From: an uncultured Acidimicrobiales bacterium
GTDB lineage: Bacteria; Actinomycetota; Acidimicrobiia; Acidimicrobiales; UBA10347
NCBI GenBank assembly: GCA_937991435.1
Contig: CALKPY010000061.1
Location: 1-58,124 of the forward strand
Length of the DNA: 58,124 nt
Reading direction: 5' to 3'
Shown: positions 12,851 through 19,815 of the stretch, one piece after another
Layout of the letters: every line of letters starts with the position of its first letter
Numbering within the stretch: position 1 is the first letter of the stretch
The notes under the pieces: generated by a model
What the model was told of the DNA's origin: nothing
What the model saw: the letters and a program-made list of their open reading frames with translations, nothing else
Database searches by the model: none
Made by a program: the position numbers and the translations under genes

Positions 12851-14209
12851 ATGCAAACCCACCCCGGAATCATCAACAACAAAGACATCTTCCGGTACAT
12901 GCACTCACACTTCGCCGAACAACACCGGCCCGTCGACACACATAAATACCTGCCGCACCACCAACCACCAGCCGAATACGTCGCCGGTGACTGCGACATC
13001 TGGGCACTCACAGGCGGGCGCGGATCAGGCAAAACATACTCGGCAGCAATCGAATACGACTCGGTGATGCGAGCTATCCCCGGCACCAAAGGCCGCATAA
13101 TCGCCCCGACAGTCGGCGAAGCAATCCAATCATGCGTCACCGGGACATCAGGGCTCTTGACCTTGTACCCCGACGTGAAATTGACCACCGTCGCATCCAC
13201 CAAAATTGTTCGATGGCCGAACGGATCCGAAGCAGCGATCCTCGGCGTGTGGACAAAACGAGACATCGCGAAGATGCGTGCCGTGTCAAACAGGACCATC
13301 GACTGGTTCGAAGAGTTCACACACCTACGCATGATGCAAGAAACTTTCGAGGAAGCAGCGTTAGGTAGACGAATCGGTCAGCCACGAGCGCTGATCACGA
13401 CCACGCCGACAGCGCACCCGTACTGGGCGAAAGTGGTCGACCTGCCGAACGTAGCCAAAACCCACGGCACGATGTTCGACAACCCGCACCTATCCGAAGA
13501 ATACAAATCCCGGATACTTGATCTGTTCAAAGACACGTCGCTCGAGGGTCAAGAGATTTGGGGTCTGATCCTCACCGATGTTGATGGTGCGTTGTGGACT
13601 TCGGAGAATCTGAACGCTCACAGGTTCGGGTTCGGCCAGTTCGCGAAGTTGTCGACGGTGTTGCGAACTGTCGGCGTTGACCCCGCGGTCGAGTCAGGCA
13701 CAACCGGGATCGTCGCAGCTGGCTCGTTTCGTGTCGGCGACGTGTGGCACATTGCGTGCTTGGAAGATGTGTCTGTGACCGACGCCGAACCGCACGAGTG
13801 GGCTCGCGGCGCGTTGACGCTCGCCGTTGATTGGGATTGCCAGACGATCTCGGCTGAACGGAACCAGGGCGGGCGGATGGTGAAGTCCACGATCGAGGTC
13901 GCAAGACAACAGTTGATGTCCGAAGCTGAAACACCGGAACAGCGGTCGCAGTTGGCGCAGATCCGCGTCGAGCTGGTCCATGCCCGTGATGGGAAACACA
14001 CCCGGGCTCAACCTGTGGCGTTGCTACACGAGCAGGGCCGTGGACATATGGTCGGCCGGCATGAGCTGTTAGAGAACCAGTTGTCGACGTGGGTGCCGGG
14101 TGATGAATCGCCGGACAGGTTGGATGCGTATGTGTGGGCTGCGACTGGTTTGATTAACCGGTTTCGTACTGGCAGGTCTGGTGTGGCTTCGCTTGGAACC
14201 TACAAATGA
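12851..14209 (+). CDS. terL: Terminase large subunit
   Basis: A 452-residue DNA-packaging motor from ATG 12851. The N-terminal ATPase shows GGRGSGKT (Walker A, about residue 57) and TIDWFEEF (Walker B with catalytic Glu). The C-terminal nuclease has VGVDPAVES (first metal-binding Asp), SAERNQGG, and the terminal LDAYVWA acidic motif. It lies between two methyltransferase genes, far from portal and connectors. The nuclease region contains TTGCCAGACGATCT (about 13834-13847), the same 14-mer as the promoter modules. Its TGA lies just before module B. Confidence 0.95.
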   Translation: MQTHPGIINNKDIFRYMHSHFAEQHRPVDTHKYLPHHQPPAEYVAGDCDIWALTGGRGSGKTYSAAIEYDSVMRAIPGTKGRIIAPTVGEAIQSCVTGTSGLLTLYPDVKLTTVASTKIVRWPNGSEAAILGVWTKRDIAKMRAVSNRTIDWFEEFTHLRMMQETFEEAALGRRIGQPRALITTTPTAHPYWAKVVDLPNVAKTHGTMFDNPHLSEEYKSRILDLFKDTSLEGQEIWGLILTDVDGALWTSENLNAHRFGFGQFAKLSTVLRTVGVDPAVESGTTGIVAAGSFRVGDVWHIACLEDVSVTDAEPHEWARGALTLAVDWDCQTISAERNQGGRMVKSTIEVARQQLMSEAETPEQRSQLAQIRVELVHARDGKHTRAQPVALLHEQGRGHMVGRHELLENQLSTWVPGDESPDRLDAYVWAATGLINRFRTGRSGVASLGTYK

Positions 14210-14212
14210 TTT

Positions 14213-14282
14213 CTAGTTTGGTGTTGGGTTGGTTCTAGTTTGGTGTAGTCTTGTGTTTGCCAGACGATCTAAGGAGACCAAC
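14213..14282 (+). promoter_or_regulatory. Dispersed promoter/RBS module, copy B
   Basis: Identical to copy A through the duplicated CTAGTTTGGTGT repeats, TAGTCT and AAGGAG, but two bases shorter between Shine-Dalgarno and ATG (GACCAAC instead of GACACCAAC), like copy C. The preceding bases (ACAAATGATTT) are shared with copy D. It separates the terminase from a new gene block. Confidence 0.7.
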
Positions 14283-14549
14283 ATGGCAATTCACGCAATA
14301 CACACAATCTTGACCGCAATCCTCGCAACTACCGCAGGCACCAAGGCCAACATGGACTGCGACCCTGGGATGACCCGCTCATACCCAACCGGCCTTGCTG
14401 ATGGTTGGACAGGCCACAACGTGGACAGTGCGACACTTACGGAGCTTTTGGCTCTCCGTAAAGACCTCAAGATGTCAGCGCACAACGTAGGTTTCATGGA
14501 GATCCCGGGTGGCCGAATTGCTATCCGTCGTGAAGCGGTCACCGTCTGA
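14283..14549 (+). CDS. Hypothetical protein
   Basis: An 88-residue protein starting MAIHAIHTILTAILATTAG at the ATG of module B. The hydrophobic N-terminus could be a short membrane or signal segment. It continues to a polar body ending in a beta segment (MEIPGGRIAIRREAVTV). Its TGA overlaps the next ATG. Not recognised. Confidence 0.6.
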   Translation: MAIHAIHTILTAILATTAGTKANMDCDPGMTRSYPTGLADGWTGHNVDSATLTELLALRKDLKMSAHNVGFMEIPGGRIAIRREAVTV

Positions 14550-14896
14550 TGGGCGCCGAGTACGACGAAGGTTTCCGCCCACAATTCGACCCGACAGGAC
14601 TAATCCACCAATCCAAGATCGCGATAGGCGACAGAGTGTCCCTTTGGGTCAACGAGAAACACAAGTTCACGATGACGGTGGCGGCACTCCGCAGCGATGT
14701 CACTTTGGACGGGCTGCGCCGATACATCACGGGTGCCCAAGTTCATTGCTACGGGCGGGCCATGACGTTTCTGGATGGCACAGAGATGCGTTTGTGGAAC
14801 CATTACGGCGATGTGCAGGTAACTAGGGGCACCGATGCAGAGGCGATGGTCCCGTGGGATGTGGAAGCCGGCCGGATCGTTAAGGTCAACAGGTGA
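14549..14896 (+). CDS. Hypothetical protein
   Basis: A 115-residue beta-rich protein (IAIGDRVSLWVNEKHKFTMT, AQVHCYGRAMTFLDG). The first segment resembles a small barrel. Its stop overlaps the GTG of the following methyltransferase, so the two are coupled. Function unknown. Confidence 0.6.
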   Translation: MGAEYDEGFRPQFDPTGLIHQSKIAIGDRVSLWVNEKHKFTMTVAALRSDVTLDGLRRYITGAQVHCYGRAMTFLDGTEMRLWNHYGDVQVTRGTDAEAMVPWDVEAGRIVKVNR

Positions 14897-16059
14897 GCGT
14901 TTGCACTTATCACGTTGGTGACGTGTTCGAAGTTATGGCGTCGATGCCTGACAACTCAGTTGATCTTGTGTTGACTTCGCCGCCGTTCCTGAGGTTGCGG
15001 TCCTACCTGCCAGAAGGCCACCCGGACAAGGGCAAAGAGATCGGTTCTGAGCCGAACCCTGCGGTGTTCATTGACACGCTTTTGGCGTTGTCGGCCGAGT
15101 GGGATCGGGTGTTGACTCCGCATGGTTCGTTGTGCGTGGAGTTGGGTGATACCTATAGCGGTTCGGGTGGCGCTGGCGGCGATTACAACGATGACGGTTT
15201 CCGTGAAGGGCAACCCAAGTTCGAGGGGTCGGCACGTAAGGGTTCCGGTTGGCCTGATGAGAAGTCGGCGTGTTTGATTCCTGAGTTGTTCCGGGTCGCG
15301 TTGGCGTACGGGATCAACCCGCTCACAGGTGTTGAGTCGCCTGCTGGGCGTTGGCGTGTGCGTAACACAGTCCGGTGGGTGAAACCGAATCCGACACCAG
15401 GTGCGTTGGGTGACAAGTTCCGGACTGGGACTTCGGAGATGGTTGTGGCGTGCAAGTCGAAAGACCGCTGGTTCGACCTCGATGCCGTGCGTGTAATCAA
15501 CAACGAAGATCGGATGGACGAAACAGGATTCAATAACCGCCCTAAGGGACTGAACCCGAATGCAGGCTTTGACGACTCTCCAGGGTCGACAAGCGGCGTG
15601 CAGAACCCGAATGGTGCGCCGCCGTTGGATTGGTGGAAGATCACAGCTAAGGGCTACAAGGGTGCGCATTACGCTGTGTTCCCCCCTGAGTTGTGCAAGA
15701 TCCCGATTGAGTCGATGTGCCCGCGTGAAGTTTGCACAGGATGCGGCGAACCACGACGGCGCATAGTCGAGACTGCGCCAGGGCAAGGCGGCGTTCACCC
15801 GGGCAACAACGGAGGGGGAACCACCGGCTACGGCAAAGGACACCGATCGGTGCGCACCGTTCTCAACCAGCACTGGTCTGTGTGTGGTTGCGAAACGCCC
15901 GTCTACCGGCCCGGTATCGTCCTTGACCCGTTCGGCGGTTCCGGCACCACCGGTGCGGTCGCAACAGGCATGAACCGCGACGCGATCCTCATCGACCTAG
16001 ACGACCGCAACATCGACCTGGCACGCGAACGAATCGGAATGTTCATGGTCCAAGCATGA
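14893..16059 (+). CDS. Beta-class DNA methyltransferase (TSPPF type) with zinc knuckle
   Basis: A 388-residue enzyme from GTG 14893. Motif IV is LVLTSPPFLRLRSY (about residue 30), pointing to N4-cytosine or N6-adenine methylation. Motif I comes near the end: IVLDPFGGSGTTGAVATG followed by AILIDLDDRNIDLARER. Between them is a cysteine insertion, CPREVCTGCGEPRRR with a later SVCGCE, a four-cysteine zinc knuckle seen in many phage methyltransferases. Together with the genes at 12159 and 16313 it gives the phage three modification enzymes, probably against host restriction. Confidence 0.9.
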   Translation: MSVCTYHVGDVFEVMASMPDNSVDLVLTSPPFLRLRSYLPEGHPDKGKEIGSEPNPAVFIDTLLALSAEWDRVLTPHGSLCVELGDTYSGSGGAGGDYNDDGFREGQPKFEGSARKGSGWPDEKSACLIPELFRVALAYGINPLTGVESPAGRWRVRNTVRWVKPNPTPGALGDKFRTGTSEMVVACKSKDRWFDLDAVRVINNEDRMDETGFNNRPKGLNPNAGFDDSPGSTSGVQNPNGAPPLDWWKITAKGYKGAHYAVFPPELCKIPIESMCPREVCTGCGEPRRRIVETAPGQGGVHPGNNGGGTTGYGKGHRSVRTVLNQHWSVCGCETPVYRPGIVLDPFGGSGTTGAVATGMNRDAILIDLDDRNIDLARERIGMFMVQA

Positions 16060-16316
16060 GCACGCAAATGGCACAAGGCACAGTCATGCACAACGGTGCA
16101 GTGATAGCCGACTTCTACAGGTGGAACCACGCCAACGCAAATCGACCCCGATACAAAGTGTTGGCGTCATGGGATGACAACGGTCAGCATAAATGGGTGG
16201 TCTGGTCTGATGTTTGGGCTGACGGTCCCGAATGGTTTGGTGCTTCAGGTGCGTATTTCGACGAGCTGCGCACAGCCATGATCGAATGGCGCGCGGCCAC
16301 AGGTAGGCCAGCTTGA
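16056..16316 (+). CDS. Hypothetical protein between two methyltransferases
   Basis: An 86-residue aromatic-rich protein (YKVLASWDDNGQHKWVVW). ATG overlaps the stop of the preceding methyltransferase and its TGA overlaps the TTG of the next one, so all three are co-translated. No motif recognised. Confidence 0.6.
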   Translation: MSTQMAQGTVMHNGAVIADFYRWNHANANRPRYKVLASWDDNGQHKWVVWSDVWADGPEWFGASGAYFDELRTAMIEWRAATGRPA

Positions 16317-17368
16317 CCGGGTTACGGATCGGTTCGTTCTGCTCGGGTATCGGCGGTCTCGATCTCGCAGTCGAAGCGCACTACCGGGCGACGACGGCGT
16401 GGTTCTGCGAGGTCGAGCCTGCACCGTCGAAAGTGCTCGCTGCGCGTTGGCCGGGTGTCCCGAATCACGGCGACCTGACTGCCGCCGACTGGGCGAATGT
16501 CGAACCTGTCGACATTGGCACGGCCGGGTATCCGTGCCAACCGTTCTCAACAGCCGGCAAACGACAAGGAACCGAAGATGAGCGACATTTATGGCCGGCT
16601 GTTCGAGATGCCGTGGGCGTTCTGCGACCCCGAAAACTCGTGCTTGAGAACGTCCGAGGGCATCTCTCGAGCGGGTTTGACGCGGTACTCGCGGACCTTG
16701 CCGGTCTCGGGTTCGATGCGGAATGGGGAGTGTTTCGATCGACCGATGTCGGTGCCCCTCATCAGCGGGCACGTTTGTTCGTCGTTGCTACCAACACCGA
16801 CATCGTCGGACTCGAAAGACGGGACTCTGAACGTCGAGTATCGGAACTCGCAACGAGCGAACGCCGGCCAGTCGATCCAGCGGGCGATAGCCCTACTACC
16901 AACGCCGACTACGTCGGACTCGAACGGGCCGGGCGAACACGGGACAGGCGGCAAGGATCTGCGAACAACGATCAGCCTGCTACCAACGCCAACGAAACAG
17001 ATGGATTTCCCATCGACGACCTCCACGGCCCCCGTGGCGGCGAACTACACACCGGGCGATTCGCTGACCGACGCTGTACGGATAGTGACAGGCCAGGCGA
17101 CCGGCAACGAACGAACTGGGGCAAATACGCCGCAGCCGTCGGACGATGGGAACACATCATCGGACGGCAAGCACCCGCACCAACAGACGCTAACCGGCGA
17201 CTGAACCCCGATTTCCCCGAGTGGATGATGGGCTTCCCTACCGGGTGGACCGCTTGCGGTCTGAGCCGGGCGCAACGGTTGAAAGCGATCGGCAACAGCG
17301 TTCAACCGCAAACGGCCTTGTTGGCGTTGTCAGAGCTTGACCCTCAACTACCATCGGAACACCTATGA
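16313..17368 (+). CDS. DNA (cytosine-5) methyltransferase
   Basis: A 351-residue enzyme, apparently starting at TTG 16313 (overlapping the previous TGA). Motifs in order: IGSFCSGIGGLDLA (I, AdoMet), GTAGYPCQPFS (IV, catalytic Cys), LVLENVRG (VI), HQRARLFVVA (VIII), a low-complexity Asn/Arg/Asp-rich middle, PEWMMGFPTGWT and RLKAIGNSVQPQ (IX-X). The low-complexity stretch (about 16790-17130) coincides with the overlapping gene at 16578-17204 in another frame, which probably explains its odd composition. Confidence 0.9.
   Translation: MTGLRIGSFCSGIGGLDLAVEAHYRATTAWFCEVEPAPSKVLAARWPGVPNHGDLTAADWANVEPVDIGTAGYPCQPFSTAGKRQGTEDERHLWPAVRDAVGVLRPRKLVLENVRGHLSSGFDAVLADLAGLGFDAEWGVFRSTDVGAPHQRARLFVVATNTDIVGLERRDSERRVSELATSERRPVDPAGDSPTTNADYVGLERAGRTRDRRQGSANNDQPATNANETDGFPIDDLHGPRGGELHTGRFADRRCTDSDRPGDRQRTNWGKYAAAVGRWEHIIGRQAPAPTDANRRLNPDFPEWMMGFPTGWTACGLSRAQRLKAIGNSVQPQTALLALSELDPQLPSEHL
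16578..17204 (+). CDS. Overlapping gene inside the C5 methyltransferase
   Basis: A 208-residue frame lying wholly inside the methyltransferase gene in a different frame of the same strand. Its ATG has a good Shine-Dalgarno (AAGGA, eight bases upstream). The product starts MSDIYGRLFEMPWAF, contains PVSGSMRNGECF, and has three LLPTPT repeats followed by serine/aspartate/glycine-rich segments (TSDSNGPGEHGTGGKDLRT). I recognise this SGSMRNG...LLPTPTxSD pattern from proteins annotated beside or within phage methyltransferases. It is probably a genuine second product; function unknown. Confidence 0.6.
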   Translation: MSDIYGRLFEMPWAFCDPENSCLRTSEGISRAGLTRYSRTLPVSGSMRNGECFDRPMSVPLISGHVCSSLLPTPTSSDSKDGTLNVEYRNSQRANAGQSIQRAIALLPTPTTSDSNGPGEHGTGGKDLRTTISLLPTPTKQMDFPSTTSTAPVAANYTPGDSLTDAVRIVTGQATGNERTGANTPQPSDDGNTSSDGKHPHQQTLTGD

Positions 17369-17826
17369 CAACCCACCCACTAATCGACCCTGTGTCAGTC
17401 AACGAACACCCCGCCTTCACACAAAACCGGATCCTCGAGTGGCCCGAAGCGAAACACCAAATGGGCCAGTACCTGCGCACAATCTCGGAGCAAGTCAGCC
17501 GGCACTTCGAAACAGGCAACGGGGTCGACGACGCAGCAACCAACATGGTCGTTTCACAAATCGCCGTGGCACCACTAATCGCCATGGACACCACCAACCC
17601 CGAAGCAATAGCGCTATGGGCAACGACCCGGTTCTGTCACGACCTTTGCTCGATCCTCGCCGAGTCCGTCGACCCCGAACACTACGAAGACGAAGAAACA
17701 GCAACAGCTGCAGCTTCGGCTATAGCGATCGTGCTTTCGGTTGCCGCCAGAACAGGCGCAGCGTTAGCCGACGCGGCCGAACTCTACGAACAAGCCGACA
17801 GTGAGGCGACCGTCATAATCACATGA
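17365..17826 (+). CDS. Hypothetical protein
   Basis: A 153-residue, mostly helical protein starting at the ATG that overlaps the methyltransferase stop. Alanine-rich C-terminal helices (ATAAASAIAIVLSVAART) are not hydrophobic enough along their length for a clear membrane protein. It sits just before the capsid protease. Not recognised. Confidence 0.6.
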   Translation: MTTHPLIDPVSVNEHPAFTQNRILEWPEAKHQMGQYLRTISEQVSRHFETGNGVDDAATNMVVSQIAVAPLIAMDTTNPEAIALWATTRFCHDLCSILAESVDPEHYEDEETATAAASAIAIVLSVAARTGAALADAAELYEQADSEATVIIT

Positions 17827-17845
17827 CGTAGTAAGGTCGGCGGGT

Positions 17846-19294
17846 ATGAAGACACGCCGACGCCGATTCACCGGCTACACCGACCCTGAATCTGATGGGC
17901 TAGTCGCCGGCGGCACACCGCCAGGTATGCCGATTTATGCAAGGTGGTCGGCGCTAGTCGCCAAAGACAATTTGCGGGTCGATAACCGTTACATCGCAGA
18001 GTTCGATTGGTTGCCCGGAGAACAAGCGCTTTCCGTCGAACACGAAAAAGGCATGGTCGCGATCATCGGTCATGTTGACCGTTACCGCAAGATCGACGGG
18101 AACACGTTCGCCGAAGGCGTCACATACGACACCGAGCAAGGCCGCACTGCGACAGCGATGGCCGTCTCGGGCTCATTGCGCGGTTTCTCAGGCGAACCGT
18201 TCGCTCTGGCTGATATGGGTGTGACCGAAGAGGGCGACGACATGGTGTTCACGACATCGATGTACACGCTTGGCAAAATGTCAATGGTGTCCGTGCCTGC
18301 GTGGCCAGGCACAGGGTTACTCACGATCGAACTCGCCGCCGACGACGACTACGCCGGCGACGACCTTGTGAACACCATCATGGCTTCCGCTTCGTTGACT
18401 GGCGAACTTGCCTTTTCCGCCGATGACGCCATAGCCGCACCGCAACCTGACGCCACGGAAGACGACGAGACGTTCGGGTTCGGTGGCTTGATCGCTTCCG
18501 GCCGATCAGCGTTGCATACCTACAAAGCTGACTCGTTCCTGATGCCCGAATCGCCTGTCCCTATGCCCCTCACCGTGTTCGATGATCTTTCGTTCTGCGG
18601 TCACCTGGCGATCTACGGGACTTGCCACATCGCATACCCTGATCGGTGTGTTACCCCGCCGAAATCGAAGATGGCGTACACACCAGCGATGCAAGGCACA
18701 GTGCGAACAGACTCGGGGCTGTTGCGGGTAGCCCGCATGTCGATCGGATCAGGGCACGCAGCGATGTCGCTTTCGCCGCGAGCCACAGCCGATTTCTACG
18801 ACAAAGAATCGAACTGCGCCGGTTTCGCCGATGTCATCGACGGCGAACTAGGCATCTGGATTCGTGGCCATTGCAACATGAACGCACCGGACTCGATTCT
18901 GGACAGGTTCGCATCGTCGGCGATCTCCGGTGATTGGCGGAAACTCCGCAACCACCTTGAGCTAGTTGGCGTGTTGTCAGTGAACATTCCCGGGTTCCCG
19001 ATCCCCGAGGCAGCCCAATTCCAAATGGTCGCTGACCGCCAGGTGTCCTTGGTCGCTGCAGGCGCAGCCGAGATGGCCAAATACGACCGTGCGGACGGTG
19101 AGCGGTGGGCGATGGCCATGGGTAAACCGAAATCGGTGATGGCACTCAGTCGAGCGAACCATCGGACGGTGCTCGATCGGGTCGCGAAATCTATTGGCCA
19201 GCCAACGGCCACGGAGCTACGCCGTGTTGCGTTGGAAGAAGCAGCGGCCCGTGTGAATGGTCCGTCTACACGAAAGGTGACGGTGACGGTCTGA
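17846..19294 (+). CDS. Capsid maturation protease
   Basis: A 482-residue protein with two parts. The N-terminal ~165 residues resemble the HK97/S78-type prohead protease of actinophages (AEFDWLPGEQALSVEHEKG, SGSLRGFSGEPFALADMG, MYTLGKMSMVSVPAWPG). The C-terminal part (LSFCGHLAIYGTCHIAYP, ISGDWRKLRNHLEL, VLSVNIPGFPIPE) is the conserved extension found in actinophage maturation proteases. In that family the protease trims scaffold and capsid subunits inside the procapsid. It lies 0.5 kb upstream of the major capsid gene. Confidence 0.85.
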   Translation: MKTRRRRFTGYTDPESDGLVAGGTPPGMPIYARWSALVAKDNLRVDNRYIAEFDWLPGEQALSVEHEKGMVAIIGHVDRYRKIDGNTFAEGVTYDTEQGRTATAMAVSGSLRGFSGEPFALADMGVTEEGDDMVFTTSMYTLGKMSMVSVPAWPGTGLLTIELAADDDYAGDDLVNTIMASASLTGELAFSADDAIAAPQPDATEDDETFGFGGLIASGRSALHTYKADSFLMPESPVPMPLTVFDDLSFCGHLAIYGTCHIAYPDRCVTPPKSKMAYTPAMQGTVRTDSGLLRVARMSIGSGHAAMSLSPRATADFYDKESNCAGFADVIDGELGIWIRGHCNMNAPDSILDRFASSAISGDWRKLRNHLELVGVLSVNIPGFPIPEAAQFQMVADRQVSLVAAGAAEMAKYDRADGERWAMAMGKPKSVMALSRANHRTVLDRVAKSIGQPTATELRRVALEEAAARVNGPSTRKVTVTV

Positions 19295-19440
19295 TGTCTT
19301 GCCGATCATGCCTTAATGGGAGTTCAGCAAAAGGCGCAGCGCAAGCCGCCATAGCCAAGGCGCGCGAAGAGCGCAAACGTAACAAGATGGCGCCAGGCAA
19401 AGCACGGCGAACCGTTTCCGATTTCAAGCGAATGTTCTGA
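19294..19440 (+). CDS. Small basic protein
   Basis: A 48-residue basic protein (MSCRSCLNG, then AKAREERKRNKMAPGKARR). A CxxC pair at the N-terminus and a long basic helix suggest nucleic-acid or capsid association. ATG overlaps the protease TGA. Not recognised. Confidence 0.5.
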   Translation: MSCRSCLNGSSAKGAAQAAIAKAREERKRNKMAPGKARRTVSDFKRMF

Positions 19441-19442
19441 TC

Positions 19443-19667
19443 GTGACACCGGAACAGCTGATGGCAGCGTTCGAAGCGTTCATCGTCACACTTGGCATCG
19501 AACCCAAGGACATACCGAAGAAACTCGGCGTGTTCAAAAATTGTAAGTGTGGACCTGGGTTGACTTGCGCCGACATCATGTCGTGTGTGTTCGCTCAACC
19601 TGAGTTGGCGTGCAGCGCGCTAGCTATGGACGAGGCCACATTCGAGGGCGCTTTAGCGAATATCTGA
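19443..19667 (+). CDS. Hypothetical cysteine-containing small protein
   Basis: A 74-residue helical protein from GTG 19443 with a cluster of cysteines (NCKCGPGLTCADIMSC). It lies between the protease and the major capsid protein and so may be a head component. No family recognised. Confidence 0.5.
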   Translation: MTPEQLMAAFEAFIVTLGIEPKDIPKKLGVFKNCKCGPGLTCADIMSCVFAQPELACSALAMDEATFEGALANI

Positions 19668-19734
19668 GCGGCTATGGCGCGCGTTTCGGTTTCGGGTGTG
19701 GCATACTCGCTTCCGATCAACCCGTGCCGGTCGT

Positions 19735-19812
19735 GGACACTTCCAAATCTGGGCGATCACCCGTAAGCCCGTAGGCATCACATGGTTGGTGCTGGTTACT
19801 CAGGAAGTGTCC
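19735..19812 (+). promoter_or_regulatory. Structured leader that masks the ribosome site of the major capsid gene
   Basis: GGACACTTCC (19735-19744) and GGAAGTGTCC (19803-19812) are perfect 10-bp complements. The right arm contains the Shine-Dalgarno AGGAAG of the ATG at 19816, so folding would hide it. A nested GGGC/GCCC hairpin lies inside. This looks like a translational switch for the most abundant virion protein, perhaps controlled by its own product. Structure is read directly; regulation is inferred. Confidence 0.6.
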
Positions 19813-19815
19813 CTA

